Shown here in pieces: positions 29,722-37,991 of a stretch of 64,000 bases of DNA. The first letter of the stretch is position 1. Every line of letters begins with the position of its first letter. Both the position numbers and the translations under genes were made by a program. Source of the DNA: Desulfonatronum lacustre DSM 10312 (lineage in GTDB: Bacteria; Desulfobacterota; Desulfovibrionia; Desulfovibrionales; Desulfonatronaceae). The stretch lies in the NCBI RefSeq assembly GCF_000519265.1, contig NZ_KI912608.1:323665-387664 (forward strand), written 5' to 3'. Under the pieces are notes generated by a model. It saw only the letters and a program-made list of their open reading frames with translations, did no database searches and was not told the origin of the DNA.

Positions 29722-30912
29722 TCACGTCCGATATTTCGCGTTGATCCGGATGTACTCCTCGGTCAGGTCCGAGGTCTGGAGGGTGTAGCGGCCCTGGCCG
29801 CGGCCCAGGGTGATGTCCAGGTGGACGTCCTGGCGGCAGAGGGCCGCGGCCAGGAGATTGTCCCAGTCCATGGGTACCGGGGTGCCTTGGTGGAAGATGG
29901 TTTGTCCGGCCAGGGCCACGCTGACATGGTCGGGGTTGAATTCGGCTCCGCTGCGGCCCAGGGCGGCCACGATCCGGCCCCAGTTGGGGTCCTGGCCGTA
30001 CATCGCGGTTTTGACCAGCGGAGAGTGGCCCACGGCTCGGGCGGCCAGTTCGGCCTGGCGGGTGCTTTTGGCCCCGCTGACCCGGATGTGGATCACCTTG
30101 GTCCCGCCTTCGGCGTCCTGGACGATCAGGCCGGCCAGTTCCGCGCACACTTCGGCCAGGGTCTTGGCCAGCGCGGCCAGTTCCTTTTTTCCCCGCACCA
30201 CTCCGGCCCGTCCGTTGGCCAGGGCCAGGACGCAGTCGTTGGTGCTGGTGTCCCCGTCCACGGTGATCCGGTTGAAGCTGTGCTCCACGGCCGTGGACAC
30301 GGCTTCCCGCCACCAGTCTTGATCCACTCCCGCGTCGCAGATGATGAAGCCGAGCATGGTGGCCATGTTCGGGCAGATCATGCCCGCGCCCTTGGCCATG
30401 CCCAGGACCCGGACCTCTCCGGTTCCCAAGGATAGGGAGCGCCAGGCCAGTTTGGGGTATTTGTCCGTGGTCATGATCGCCCGGGCCGCGTCAAGAGCCG
30501 TGGCCCGTCCCAGGCTTTCACCCAGGGCCGGCAGGGCCTGCTTCCAGCGTTCCAGCTTGATCCGGTCGCCGATGACCCCGGTGGAGGCGGGGAGGATTTC
30601 CTCCGGTGACAGTCCGAGGGCTTCGGCGGTCATGGCCAGGGCGTCCTGGCAGTCCGCCAGCCCCTGTTCCCCGGTGCAGGCGTTGGCCTGTCCGGCGTTG
30701 ACCGCCACGGCCCGGACCGGACGGTCCGGAGAGCCGGAGGCCAACAATTCCTTGACCACCAACACCGGCGCGGCCTGGAACAGGTTGCGGGTCAGCGTGG
30801 CGGCCCAGACGCAGGGTGCGTCGCTGCGGATCACGGTCAGGTCGTTGCGCTGGGCGTATTTGAAGCCGGCTTCGGCCACGGCGAAATCAAATCCTCGAGG
30901 GACGGGAATCAT
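29722..30912 (-). CDS. argJ: Bifunctional glutamate N-acetyltransferase / ornithine acetyltransferase
   Basis: 396 aa. Ntn-type enzyme recycling the acetyl group in arginine biosynthesis. The self-cleavage region KGAGMICPNMATMLGF is intact (cleavage before the Thr of ATML). ASTGVIGDRI and the C-terminal NPDHVSVAL are also family features. Its ATG overlaps the stop of the upstream sensor kinase (ATGA), an unusual coupling. Transcription ends against the lgt terminator region. Confidence 0.95.
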   Translation of the reverse strand: MIPVPRGFDFAVAEAGFKYAQRNDLTVIRSDAPCVWAATLTRNLFQAAPVLVVKELLASGSPDRPVRAVAVNAGQANACTGEQGLADCQDALAMTAEALGLSPEEILPASTGVIGDRIKLERWKQALPALGESLGRATALDAARAIMTTDKYPKLAWRSLSLGTGEVRVLGMAKGAGMICPNMATMLGFIICDAGVDQDWWREAVSTAVEHSFNRITVDGDTSTNDCVLALANGRAGVVRGKKELAALAKTLAEVCAELAGLIVQDAEGGTKVIHIRVSGAKSTRQAELAARAVGHSPLVKTAMYGQDPNWGRIVAALGRSGAEFNPDHVSVALAGQTIFHQGTPVPMDWDNLLAAALCRQDVHLDITLGRGQGRYTLQTSDLTEEYIRINAKYRT

Positions 30913-32813
30913 GCGGGTTCTCCTGAAGGCGAGGTTGAGGTGGATGAGTCGGAGTCGGTCGGACTATGATCCGGTGATGTCTGGTCCGGTGGTGGCTGGG
31001 TTGGGCCGCTCAAGGGCAGGCGGACGGTGAATCGCGCCCCTTGATCCGGGGCGGACCAGACCGTGATCTCGCCGCCGTGGTCCTGGACCAGTTTGTAGCT
31101 CACGGCCAGCCCCAGGCCGGTGCCTTTGGCCTTGGTGCTGAAGAAGGGGTGGAAGAGTTTTTTCATGATTTCTTCCGGGATGCCCCGACCGGTGTCCTTG
31201 ATCTCGATCCGGACGAAATCAGCGTCCTGGCCGGTGCTGATGAACAGTTCTCCGCCGTCGGGCATGGCTTCCAGGGCGTTTTTGGTCAGGTTGATCAGTA
31301 CCTGTTTGATTTGGTTGGGGTCCAGCGGACATGCGGGTAGCTCCGGGGCTAAATCCAGCCGGGCGGTCACGCCTTGGGCAGCGGCTTGCTCCTGGAACAG
31401 GCCGGCCACCTGCCGAACCAGCTCGTTGAGCGCGGTTTCAACCAAGGAAGGACGGGGCGGCCGGGTGAAGTCGCGCACCTCCACGAGCAGATGCTCCAGC
31501 CGCTTGGCCTCCCCGGCGATGATTCCCAGCTTTTCCACGCGCGGATCGTCTTCGGACAAGGTGCGTCGGACCTGCTGGGCGAATCCGCCCATGAGCAGCA
31601 AGGGATTCTTGATCTCATGAGAGAGATGGGCCGCGGCTTCGCCAATGGCGGCGAAGCGCTCCGAGAGCATCAGTTTTTCCTGGGTTTGCAGCAGCTGGTC
31701 CATGCTTTGGCGGACCTTGTCCCGTTCCCTGCGCAATTCCGTTTCCGAGCGCCGGAGGTGCTCGGTTTTGGCGTCCACTTCCCGTTTCAAGGTTTCAGAC
31801 CAGCGCAGGGCGATGAATAGGAATCCGGCGGCGGCAAAAAGCACGGCCAGGAAAAACAGCCCGACCATCAACCATTGCCGCGCCACCACCGGCTGCATCA
31901 AACCATAGACCTCGGTGTCCGGAGCGGCCAGTCCCACGGACCAGAAGCGGCGCTCTCCGTCGGGCCCTGGGGGCAGAGCCACGGGGCTGAAGGCCAGGAG
32001 CTTGCGCATTTCCCCGCTCACGTCCCAGTGCCAGCCCGAAATGTACCAGTCCGTTCCCTCCTCGCCGCGCAGCAGACGGGTTCGTACCAACTGGTTGATT
32101 CGTTCGTAGGAAATGTCCGGGTTTCGAGCTTGGCGGATCGTATAGGAGCTTTGACCGTGAAAGTCGCTTTCCACATGGAACAGGAAGTCGCCCTGGTGGT
32201 CGATGACCCAGGCGTATCCGGTCTTTCCGGAGCGGACGCCCGCGGCGTATCGCGCGGCCACGGCCTGGAGATCCAAAAGAAAAAACAAGACCTCCGGGCG
32301 TTCGGGCCTCGAAGGAAGGAGCAGGGGGGCCACGAAGCGTCCGGCAAATGGACCGGAGGCGAGGGCGAGAGGAGTTCCGAGCATGGCCTGGTTCGGATCC
32401 CGATCGGTGGAAAGCCGGGCCGCGTCCCGGTTGATGCCGGCCGATAGTTCCGAGGCTGGAACGTCTTCTCGGGGTGAGAAAAGCATGGTTCCAGGTTCAA
32501 GGGCGCCTTTGTCCGGGGTCGCCAGTCCGATCCCCAACACTCCCCATTCCTCGAAAAAGGAGAGGTAGTGATCCAGTCCGGCTTGATCCAGGGCCGGGCG
32601 ACGTTCCGCGAGAAGCCGAAGGCCCTGTTCCAGAAGCTGGAAGTTTGTCTGAATGTCCTTGGCGATCTGTCGGGTCAGCCCGAGTTGTTGCTCGTTGAAC
32701 TGGCTGGAGACGAGTTTTTCCAGTTCGGTGTCCGCCCGCAGGGCCAACCCGAAAACGGCCAGTATAATGGCGATGCAGGAAAGGACGAGGCCGGTCAGGA
32801 AGCGTTTGCGCAT
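30909..32813 (-). CDS. Membrane sensor histidine kinase
   Basis: 634 aa. TM helix at ~9-27, a periplasmic sensor domain to ~310 (probably a Cache-like fold), TM helix ~315-338, a short coiled coil, HisKA with HLSHEIKNPLLLMGGF and HATPase with NLTKNALEAM, DTGRGIPEEI and GTGLGLAVSY. A proline/serine-rich tail ends it. The NtrC-type regulator lies directly upstream, so the two are the likely cognate pair; the coupling to argJ downstream suggests a nutrient signal, which is inference. Confidence 0.9.
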   Translation of the reverse strand: MRKRFLTGLVLSCIAIILAVFGLALRADTELEKLVSSQFNEQQLGLTRQIAKDIQTNFQLLEQGLRLLAERRPALDQAGLDHYLSFFEEWGVLGIGLATPDKGALEPGTMLFSPREDVPASELSAGINRDAARLSTDRDPNQAMLGTPLALASGPFAGRFVAPLLLPSRPERPEVLFFLLDLQAVAARYAAGVRSGKTGYAWVIDHQGDFLFHVESDFHGQSSYTIRQARNPDISYERINQLVRTRLLRGEEGTDWYISGWHWDVSGEMRKLLAFSPVALPPGPDGERRFWSVGLAAPDTEVYGLMQPVVARQWLMVGLFFLAVLFAAAGFLFIALRWSETLKREVDAKTEHLRRSETELRRERDKVRQSMDQLLQTQEKLMLSERFAAIGEAAAHLSHEIKNPLLLMGGFAQQVRRTLSEDDPRVEKLGIIAGEAKRLEHLLVEVRDFTRPPRPSLVETALNELVRQVAGLFQEQAAAQGVTARLDLAPELPACPLDPNQIKQVLINLTKNALEAMPDGGELFISTGQDADFVRIEIKDTGRGIPEEIMKKLFHPFFSTKAKGTGLGLAVSYKLVQDHGGEITVWSAPDQGARFTVRLPLSGPTQPPPDQTSPDHSPTDSDSSTSTSPSGEPA

Positions 32814-32909
32814 GGGGTGACGAGGCTGGTTGGTGAATTGGGTGGCGTCCCCGAACCATTCGCTGATTACGCCTTTGACCCTGGGAATTCAAGGCGTTTG
32901 ATGGGCGAA

Positions 32910-34310
32910 TCAAACCTCCAGTTCGTACTTCTTCAACAACGCGTAGAAGTGGGAGCGCGACAACTCGGAAATTTCGAGCATCCGGGGGATGTCGCCGCCG
33001 GTTTTGCGAATCAGGGTTTCCAAGTAGCGGTGTTCGCTGGCGGCCTTGAACGCCTTGAGGGACGGCAAGTCGCCTTCAAGAGGTGCGCCTTCCAGGAAAT
33101 CCGGTTCGCCGTCACGAACCTCGGGCTTGTCGGCCGTCAGCCGCGCCCGGGTCACCTTGATGCGCAGATCCTTGGGCAGATGCATGGCGTAGAGGAATTT
33201 TTCCACGCCCGAGGCCACGAAGGCCCGCTCCATGACGTTGCCCAGTTCCCGGACATTGCCCGGCCAGTCGTAATCGGCCAGGGCGGCGAAGAAATCCGAG
33301 CCGAAGACCTTGGTCTTGATCCCGGAAGCGACGCACAGTCGCTGGATGAAGTGGGTGGCCAGGGGCTTGATGTCCTCGGGGCGCTGGCGCAGGGCGGGCA
33401 GTTGAAGTTTGATGGTCTTGACCCGAAAGTAGAGATCTTGGCGAAACCTGCCGGATTCGATCAGTTCGTCCAGATTTTGATTGGTAGCGGCGATCAACCG
33501 GAAGTCGCTCTCCTGCTCCCGGTTTTCTCCCAGAGGGCGGAACCGGCGCTCCTGAAGCACCCGGAGCAGGGACTTCTGCATGGCCAACGGCAGTTCCCCC
33601 AACTCGTCCAGGAACAGAACCCCGGTATGGGCTTGGCGGACAAGGCCTTCCCGGTCCGCCAGCGCACCGGTGAACGCGCCCTTGCGGTGCCCGAACAGGG
33701 TGCTTTCCAGCAGCGTGTCGGTCATGGCCGCGCAGTCCACGACCACGAAAGGGCAGGAAGCCCGGCGGCTGTTGGCGTGGATGGTCCGAGCCGCCAGTTC
33801 TTTGCCCACTCCGGTTTCCCCGGTGATCAGCACGTTGGCGTCGGAAACCGCGGCCTGGGCGATGACCTCGAAGCATTCCCGCATGGCCTGGCTGGAACCG
33901 ATCATCCCGCTGAGGTCCAGGGTTCGTGGCGTGGTCCGGTCGCGTTGCTCCTTGTACTTCAAGGCCCGGTTGATGCTCAGGTTGATGTCCTTGATGGACG
34001 CGGGTTTGACCAGATAGTCCCAGACGCCGCCCTCGATGGCCAATTCCGCTCCTTCGGGGTCCCCCTTGCCGGTGAGGATGATCACCTCCGGAGGATTGGG
34101 TTGGGCCTTCAGTTCCGGAAGCAGGGACAGGCCGCTGCCGTCGGGCAGGTTCACGTCCAGGAGTAGCAGGTCGAAGGATTCGGATCGCAGCGTGCGGCGT
34201 GCGGCGTCCAGGCTTGCGGCCTGGCCCGAGGGGATTTGTTGTCGGCGCAGCAGGCTGGCCATGGTGGCGCGGATTTCAGGGTCGTCGTCCACGATCAGGA
34301 TTCTCGGCAC
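32910..34310 (-). CDS. Sigma54-dependent response regulator (NtrC family)
   Basis: 466 aa. REC domain with VDDDPEI and phospho-Asp in LLLLDVNLPDG, AAA+ domain with Walker A GETGVGKE, sigma54-contact loop GAFTGA and Walker B GVLFLDELGEL, then a Fis-type HTH (MLEISELSRSHFYALLKKY). GTG start. It should activate sigma54 promoters; targets are unknown. Lies between two kinases. Confidence 0.94.
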   Translation of the reverse strand: MPRILIVDDDPEIRATMASLLRRQQIPSGQAASLDAARRTLRSESFDLLLLDVNLPDGSGLSLLPELKAQPNPPEVIILTGKGDPEGAELAIEGGVWDYLVKPASIKDINLSINRALKYKEQRDRTTPRTLDLSGMIGSSQAMRECFEVIAQAAVSDANVLITGETGVGKELAARTIHANSRRASCPFVVVDCAAMTDTLLESTLFGHRKGAFTGALADREGLVRQAHTGVLFLDELGELPLAMQKSLLRVLQERRFRPLGENREQESDFRLIAATNQNLDELIESGRFRQDLYFRVKTIKLQLPALRQRPEDIKPLATHFIQRLCVASGIKTKVFGSDFFAALADYDWPGNVRELGNVMERAFVASGVEKFLYAMHLPKDLRIKVTRARLTADKPEVRDGEPDFLEGAPLEGDLPSLKAFKAASEHRYLETLIRKTGGDIPRMLEISELSRSHFYALLKKYELEV

Positions 34311-34355
34311 GGGAGAACGCCTCCAAAGGGGGTGATGCAGGTTGGCGCGGGCATG

Positions 34356-37082
34356 TTATTGTTCAGATCCTTGGTTAAGTTTGGGATCAGGCTTCTGGCC
34401 GGATGCCTGGTCCGTGGCCGGAATTTTGTTCATAACTTTGGAAAGAGCCGCTGACAGATCGGCCTTGTTGAAGGGTTTGGGGAGAACGAGCCGAATATTG
34501 TCCGCCGCCTCGCCCATTTTCAGAACATAGCTGCGACCGGAGACCAGGATAACGGGCAGATCCGGACGCATCAGCCCGGTCCGGCGGGCTAAGTCGATGC
34601 CGGTCAGGCCGGGCATGTCGTAGTCGGTGAGCACCAAGTCGATGTCCGGTCGCTGTTCGAGGATTTGCAGGGCCTCGTTGCCGGCCTCTGCGGAGAGGAC
34701 CGTATAGCCGAGCTGTTCCAGGGTGCGGGGCGTGGTGGCCAACTGTTCTTCGTCGTCCTCCACGAACAGGATGACGCCGCTGCCTTTTAGGATGGGCGCG
34801 AGACGGGCGGGTAGCGCGGATCGATCCGCCGTAATCATGGGCAGCAGGATGCTGAACGTGGCCCCCTGGCCCGGAGTGCTGCTGACCCGGACCGCTCCTT
34901 TATGGTTTTTGACGATGCCCAGGACCATGGCCAGCCCCAAACCCGTGCCCTCGGCCTTGCCCTTAGTGGTGAAGAAGGGGTCGAAGATTTTGTCCAGGGT
35001 CTCCGGGGCGATGCCGGGGCCGGTGTCGCTGACGGTGAGCCGGAAGTACGCTCCGGGAGCGATGTTCAACTCTTCGGCGTCAGAGTCGGCGACCCGTGTT
35101 TCCTCCAGCCGGATCACCAGTTCTCCGCCAGTGGTCTGCATGGCCTGGAAGGCGTTGGTACAGAGGTTCATGAGCACCTGAGTGACCTGGGTCGGGTCCA
35201 GCATCACCGGATCGGTCTTGCCGGCGATGCTGTCGCGAATGACGATGTTGCGGGGCAGGGAGCGCTGGAGCAGGGTCACGGATTCACGGACCAGGGCGGG
35301 TAGATCCGTGGGGCGGAACCCTTCCTGTGAGGGACGGCTGAAGGTCAGGATGCGTTCCACCAGATTTCTGCCCCGGCTGGAAACCCGCAGGACCCGTTCC
35401 AGGTCCTCGGCCGTGGCTGACTCCGGGTCGATGTCTCCCAGGGCCAACTCCGTGGAATTGATGATTGAGGTCAAGATGTTGTTGAAATCGTGGGCGATCC
35501 CTCCGGCCAGGGTGCCGATGGCTTCCATTTTCTGGGATTGCAAAAGCTGACGTTCCAGGTTCATCTCGTGGGTGATGTTTTCCGCGGTGCTCAGGGTTCC
35601 GACCACTTCGCCCTTTTCGTTGTGCAGAGGCACCTTGTTGATTTCCAGCCAAGCGTTTTCGCCCTGGGCGTCCTGGACCGCGGTCTTGATCTTGCGCAAG
35701 GGGCGGTCATCTTCCACCACTTGACGATCCATCCGGGCCACCCAGTCCACGAATTCCGAATTGGGCAACATGGCCGCGTCGGTTTGGTGGAGCAGTTTGC
35801 GAGGCGATTCGATGCCGAAGAATTCGGCGAAGGCCCGATTCGCTCCCAGGTAGCGCTGCTTGCGGTCCTTCCAGCAGACCAGTTGCGGGATGGCGTCCAT
35901 CAGGATTTCCAAAAAGGAGAGCTGGTGCCGGATTCTGCGTTCCACGGCCCGGCGCTGGATGATGTTCCGGATTAAAAAGCCCAGGACCACCACCAGGGTG
36001 AACAGGCTGACCATGATGACCTGAAAGACCTGCTTGTCCAACTCGTAAAAGGCTTCGGGCTCGTTGATGAACAGACTGTCGGCCGGAAGTTGGCGACGAC
36101 TGATGTCGCGTTGCATCAGCACCTGGTAGTCGAACATGTACTGGTCCACGACCTCGGAGACCACCGGAATGGCCGACGGCGACTCGCCTTCCATGATGCG
36201 CAAGGCCATTTGTGCCGTGATCCTGCCGTGGAGGTGTCCGCTGAGCAGGCGTCCACCGACCATGCCGTGACCCAGCAGGAATTCCCAGTTGCTGTAGATG
36301 GGCAGGTCCGTGACCTGGGCTACGGCTTCCAGGACCTCCGAGGCGGACATGAACTGACCGCCCACGTTGTGAAAAAAGGGGATGAAGAATAAAAAAGCGT
36401 TGCGCGGCAGATCGCGGACCCGTTCCTGGATTTCCTCCAGCGAATATCGTTCCCAGAACTCGAACTCCAGTCGGTCCCCGAAATGGTGCTCAACGGCTTC
36501 GATCTGGTTGCGGATGGCCATCCCGGTTATGGACTCGTCGCCGATGACCACCAGCTTGTTTTTGTTGGGATGGATGCTCAAGGCCAGTTCCAGGGTGTCT
36601 CGAACGTCGATGTTTTCCAGGATGCCGGTGACGAAGGTCTGGTCGATTTCCTCCGGAGTGACGTCGTTCAGGCCGCAGAAGACCACCGGAATGTCGGGAA
36701 AAAGGCGATCGCGGTGTTCGAGGATGAAGTTGTAGGCGTCGTTGTCCGATACGATGACGATGTCGAAGTGCTCGTCGACGAATTTGTCCTGATAGAGCCG
36801 GAACAGGGTGTCGGCGATGATTTCATAGGGATATTTCTTGGCGTCCATGTATTCGATCTGGAGCTCGATATGGTACTGACCCTGCTCCAGGCCTTGCCGG
36901 ATTCCCTCCTGAAGATGGTCCGACCAAGCATACCCGTTGTGATAGGAATTGAGGTAAAAGACCCGCCGTTTTTCCCGACCCGGATCGGGCTGGGAAAAGG
37001 CGGAAATCGCCGCGGCAGCCAGGAGCAACCCGCTGGTTAAAAATGCGGCGACGCAGAGGAGCGCCTTTCTTTTCTGGATCAT
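34356..37082 (-). CDS. Hybrid sensor kinase with extracytoplasmic ABC-binding-like domain
   Basis: 908 aa. Signal/TM at ~8-28, then a ~310-residue periplasmic domain of the ABC substrate-binding type found in sensor kinases (VFYLNSYHNGYAWSD, DIVIVSDNDAYNFI, PVVFCGLNDVT). TM at ~350-375, PAS at ~390-510, HisKA LAGGIAHDFNNILTS, HATPase with GTGLGLAMVLG, and a C-terminal receiver (FVEDDEEQL, VLTDYDMPGLTG). The complete phosphorelay input would be a small periplasmic ligand. Same strand and close to the NtrC-type regulator. Confidence 0.92.
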   Translation of the reverse strand: MIQKRKALLCVAAFLTSGLLLAAAAISAFSQPDPGREKRRVFYLNSYHNGYAWSDHLQEGIRQGLEQGQYHIELQIEYMDAKKYPYEIIADTLFRLYQDKFVDEHFDIVIVSDNDAYNFILEHRDRLFPDIPVVFCGLNDVTPEEIDQTFVTGILENIDVRDTLELALSIHPNKNKLVVIGDESITGMAIRNQIEAVEHHFGDRLEFEFWERYSLEEIQERVRDLPRNAFLFFIPFFHNVGGQFMSASEVLEAVAQVTDLPIYSNWEFLLGHGMVGGRLLSGHLHGRITAQMALRIMEGESPSAIPVVSEVVDQYMFDYQVLMQRDISRRQLPADSLFINEPEAFYELDKQVFQVIMVSLFTLVVVLGFLIRNIIQRRAVERRIRHQLSFLEILMDAIPQLVCWKDRKQRYLGANRAFAEFFGIESPRKLLHQTDAAMLPNSEFVDWVARMDRQVVEDDRPLRKIKTAVQDAQGENAWLEINKVPLHNEKGEVVGTLSTAENITHEMNLERQLLQSQKMEAIGTLAGGIAHDFNNILTSIINSTELALGDIDPESATAEDLERVLRVSSRGRNLVERILTFSRPSQEGFRPTDLPALVRESVTLLQRSLPRNIVIRDSIAGKTDPVMLDPTQVTQVLMNLCTNAFQAMQTTGGELVIRLEETRVADSDAEELNIAPGAYFRLTVSDTGPGIAPETLDKIFDPFFTTKGKAEGTGLGLAMVLGIVKNHKGAVRVSSTPGQGATFSILLPMITADRSALPARLAPILKGSGVILFVEDDEEQLATTPRTLEQLGYTVLSAEAGNEALQILEQRPDIDLVLTDYDMPGLTGIDLARRTGLMRPDLPVILVSGRSYVLKMGEAADNIRLVLPKPFNKADLSAALSKVMNKIPATDQASGQKPDPKLNQGSEQ

Positions 37083-37121
37083 GATGAAATGGTCATCCGC
37101 TGGTTTTCCCCTCTTTCCGAT

Positions 37122-37991
37122 CTACAACCCGAGGATCAAGTAATCCGCATCCTTCGCGGTAATGTCCTGAAGGTCCATGTGGGCCGGGATGTCCGGTACA
37201 ATGGAAACCTGCCGAATTTGCGGCGCAAGGCGGTGCACCTGAAAGGGCATGGCCGGCTTCCAGGCATGGACCGAGCCGGTAAGCACGACCATGGCGTGAT
37301 CCGGACGGCTTTTCAGAAAATTCAGGGCGTGGACGGCAAAGGCGGCGTCCCAGACCAATTGGGCTTCGCAAAAGCGTTCAAACGAGCCTGCGTGGCCGTC
37401 AGACCCGACAAACCGCCGCAGGAAGGCTTCATACTCCGGATCAATGCGGCAGACGATGGGCGGCAGAAGTCCCAGCTCCTCCCTGCTCAGGGAGGCGAAC
37501 CCCTGGCGGGCCACCTTTCGCGTGATCTCTCGCGGGACGTTCAGGCCGACCATGGGCACGCCGTGGTCGCGGCAGTAGATGAAAATGTTCCGATAGGCCG
37601 GCCATTGGACGCCCCAATTCCGGGTGAAAGCCTGAACCATTTCCGGCTCCGGAATGGTCCCGGCCACCCAGTTGTCCAGAATATGCTGCTCGTGGTGCTG
37701 GAACATCTCCAAGCCGACCGCCACGGGCATCCCTGACGTGTGCACCGCTTTGACTATGGCCAGTTGCGCGGTGTGATGCCGCGGATTGCCATGGGATTCA
37801 CCGACAATCAGCAGTTCGGCGCTGGATAATGCTGGAAGGGCTTCGGTGAGCGTCGTAGACCGGGAATGGTTCAGGTCCCAGAGTTGGAGATCTTCCGAGG
37901 GGTGGGACGCGGCCGGGAAAAACGTCAGCAGGATGGTCAGGATAAGCGTAGTGCCGGTGAATCGGAAACAATTTGGAGCAAGCGCGTTCAT
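37122..37991 (-). CDS. ChaN-like (DUF399) exported protein
   Basis: 289 aa. Signal peptide, then LIVGESHGNPRHH and VGLEMFQHHEQ, the signature of the ChaN/DUF399 fold, which is linked to heme or iron uptake in some bacteria. The C-terminal half keeps VVLTGSVHAWK. ATG 37991 overlaps the stop of the upstream M1-type peptidase (ATGA), so the two belong to one operon. Confidence 0.85.
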   Translation of the reverse strand: MNALAPNCFRFTGTTLILTILLTFFPAASHPSEDLQLWDLNHSRSTTLTEALPALSSAELLIVGESHGNPRHHTAQLAIVKAVHTSGMPVAVGLEMFQHHEQHILDNWVAGTIPEPEMVQAFTRNWGVQWPAYRNIFIYCRDHGVPMVGLNVPREITRKVARQGFASLSREELGLLPPIVCRIDPEYEAFLRRFVGSDGHAGSFERFCEAQLVWDAAFAVHALNFLKSRPDHAMVVLTGSVHAWKPAMPFQVHRLAPQIRQVSIVPDIPAHMDLQDITAKDADYLILGL

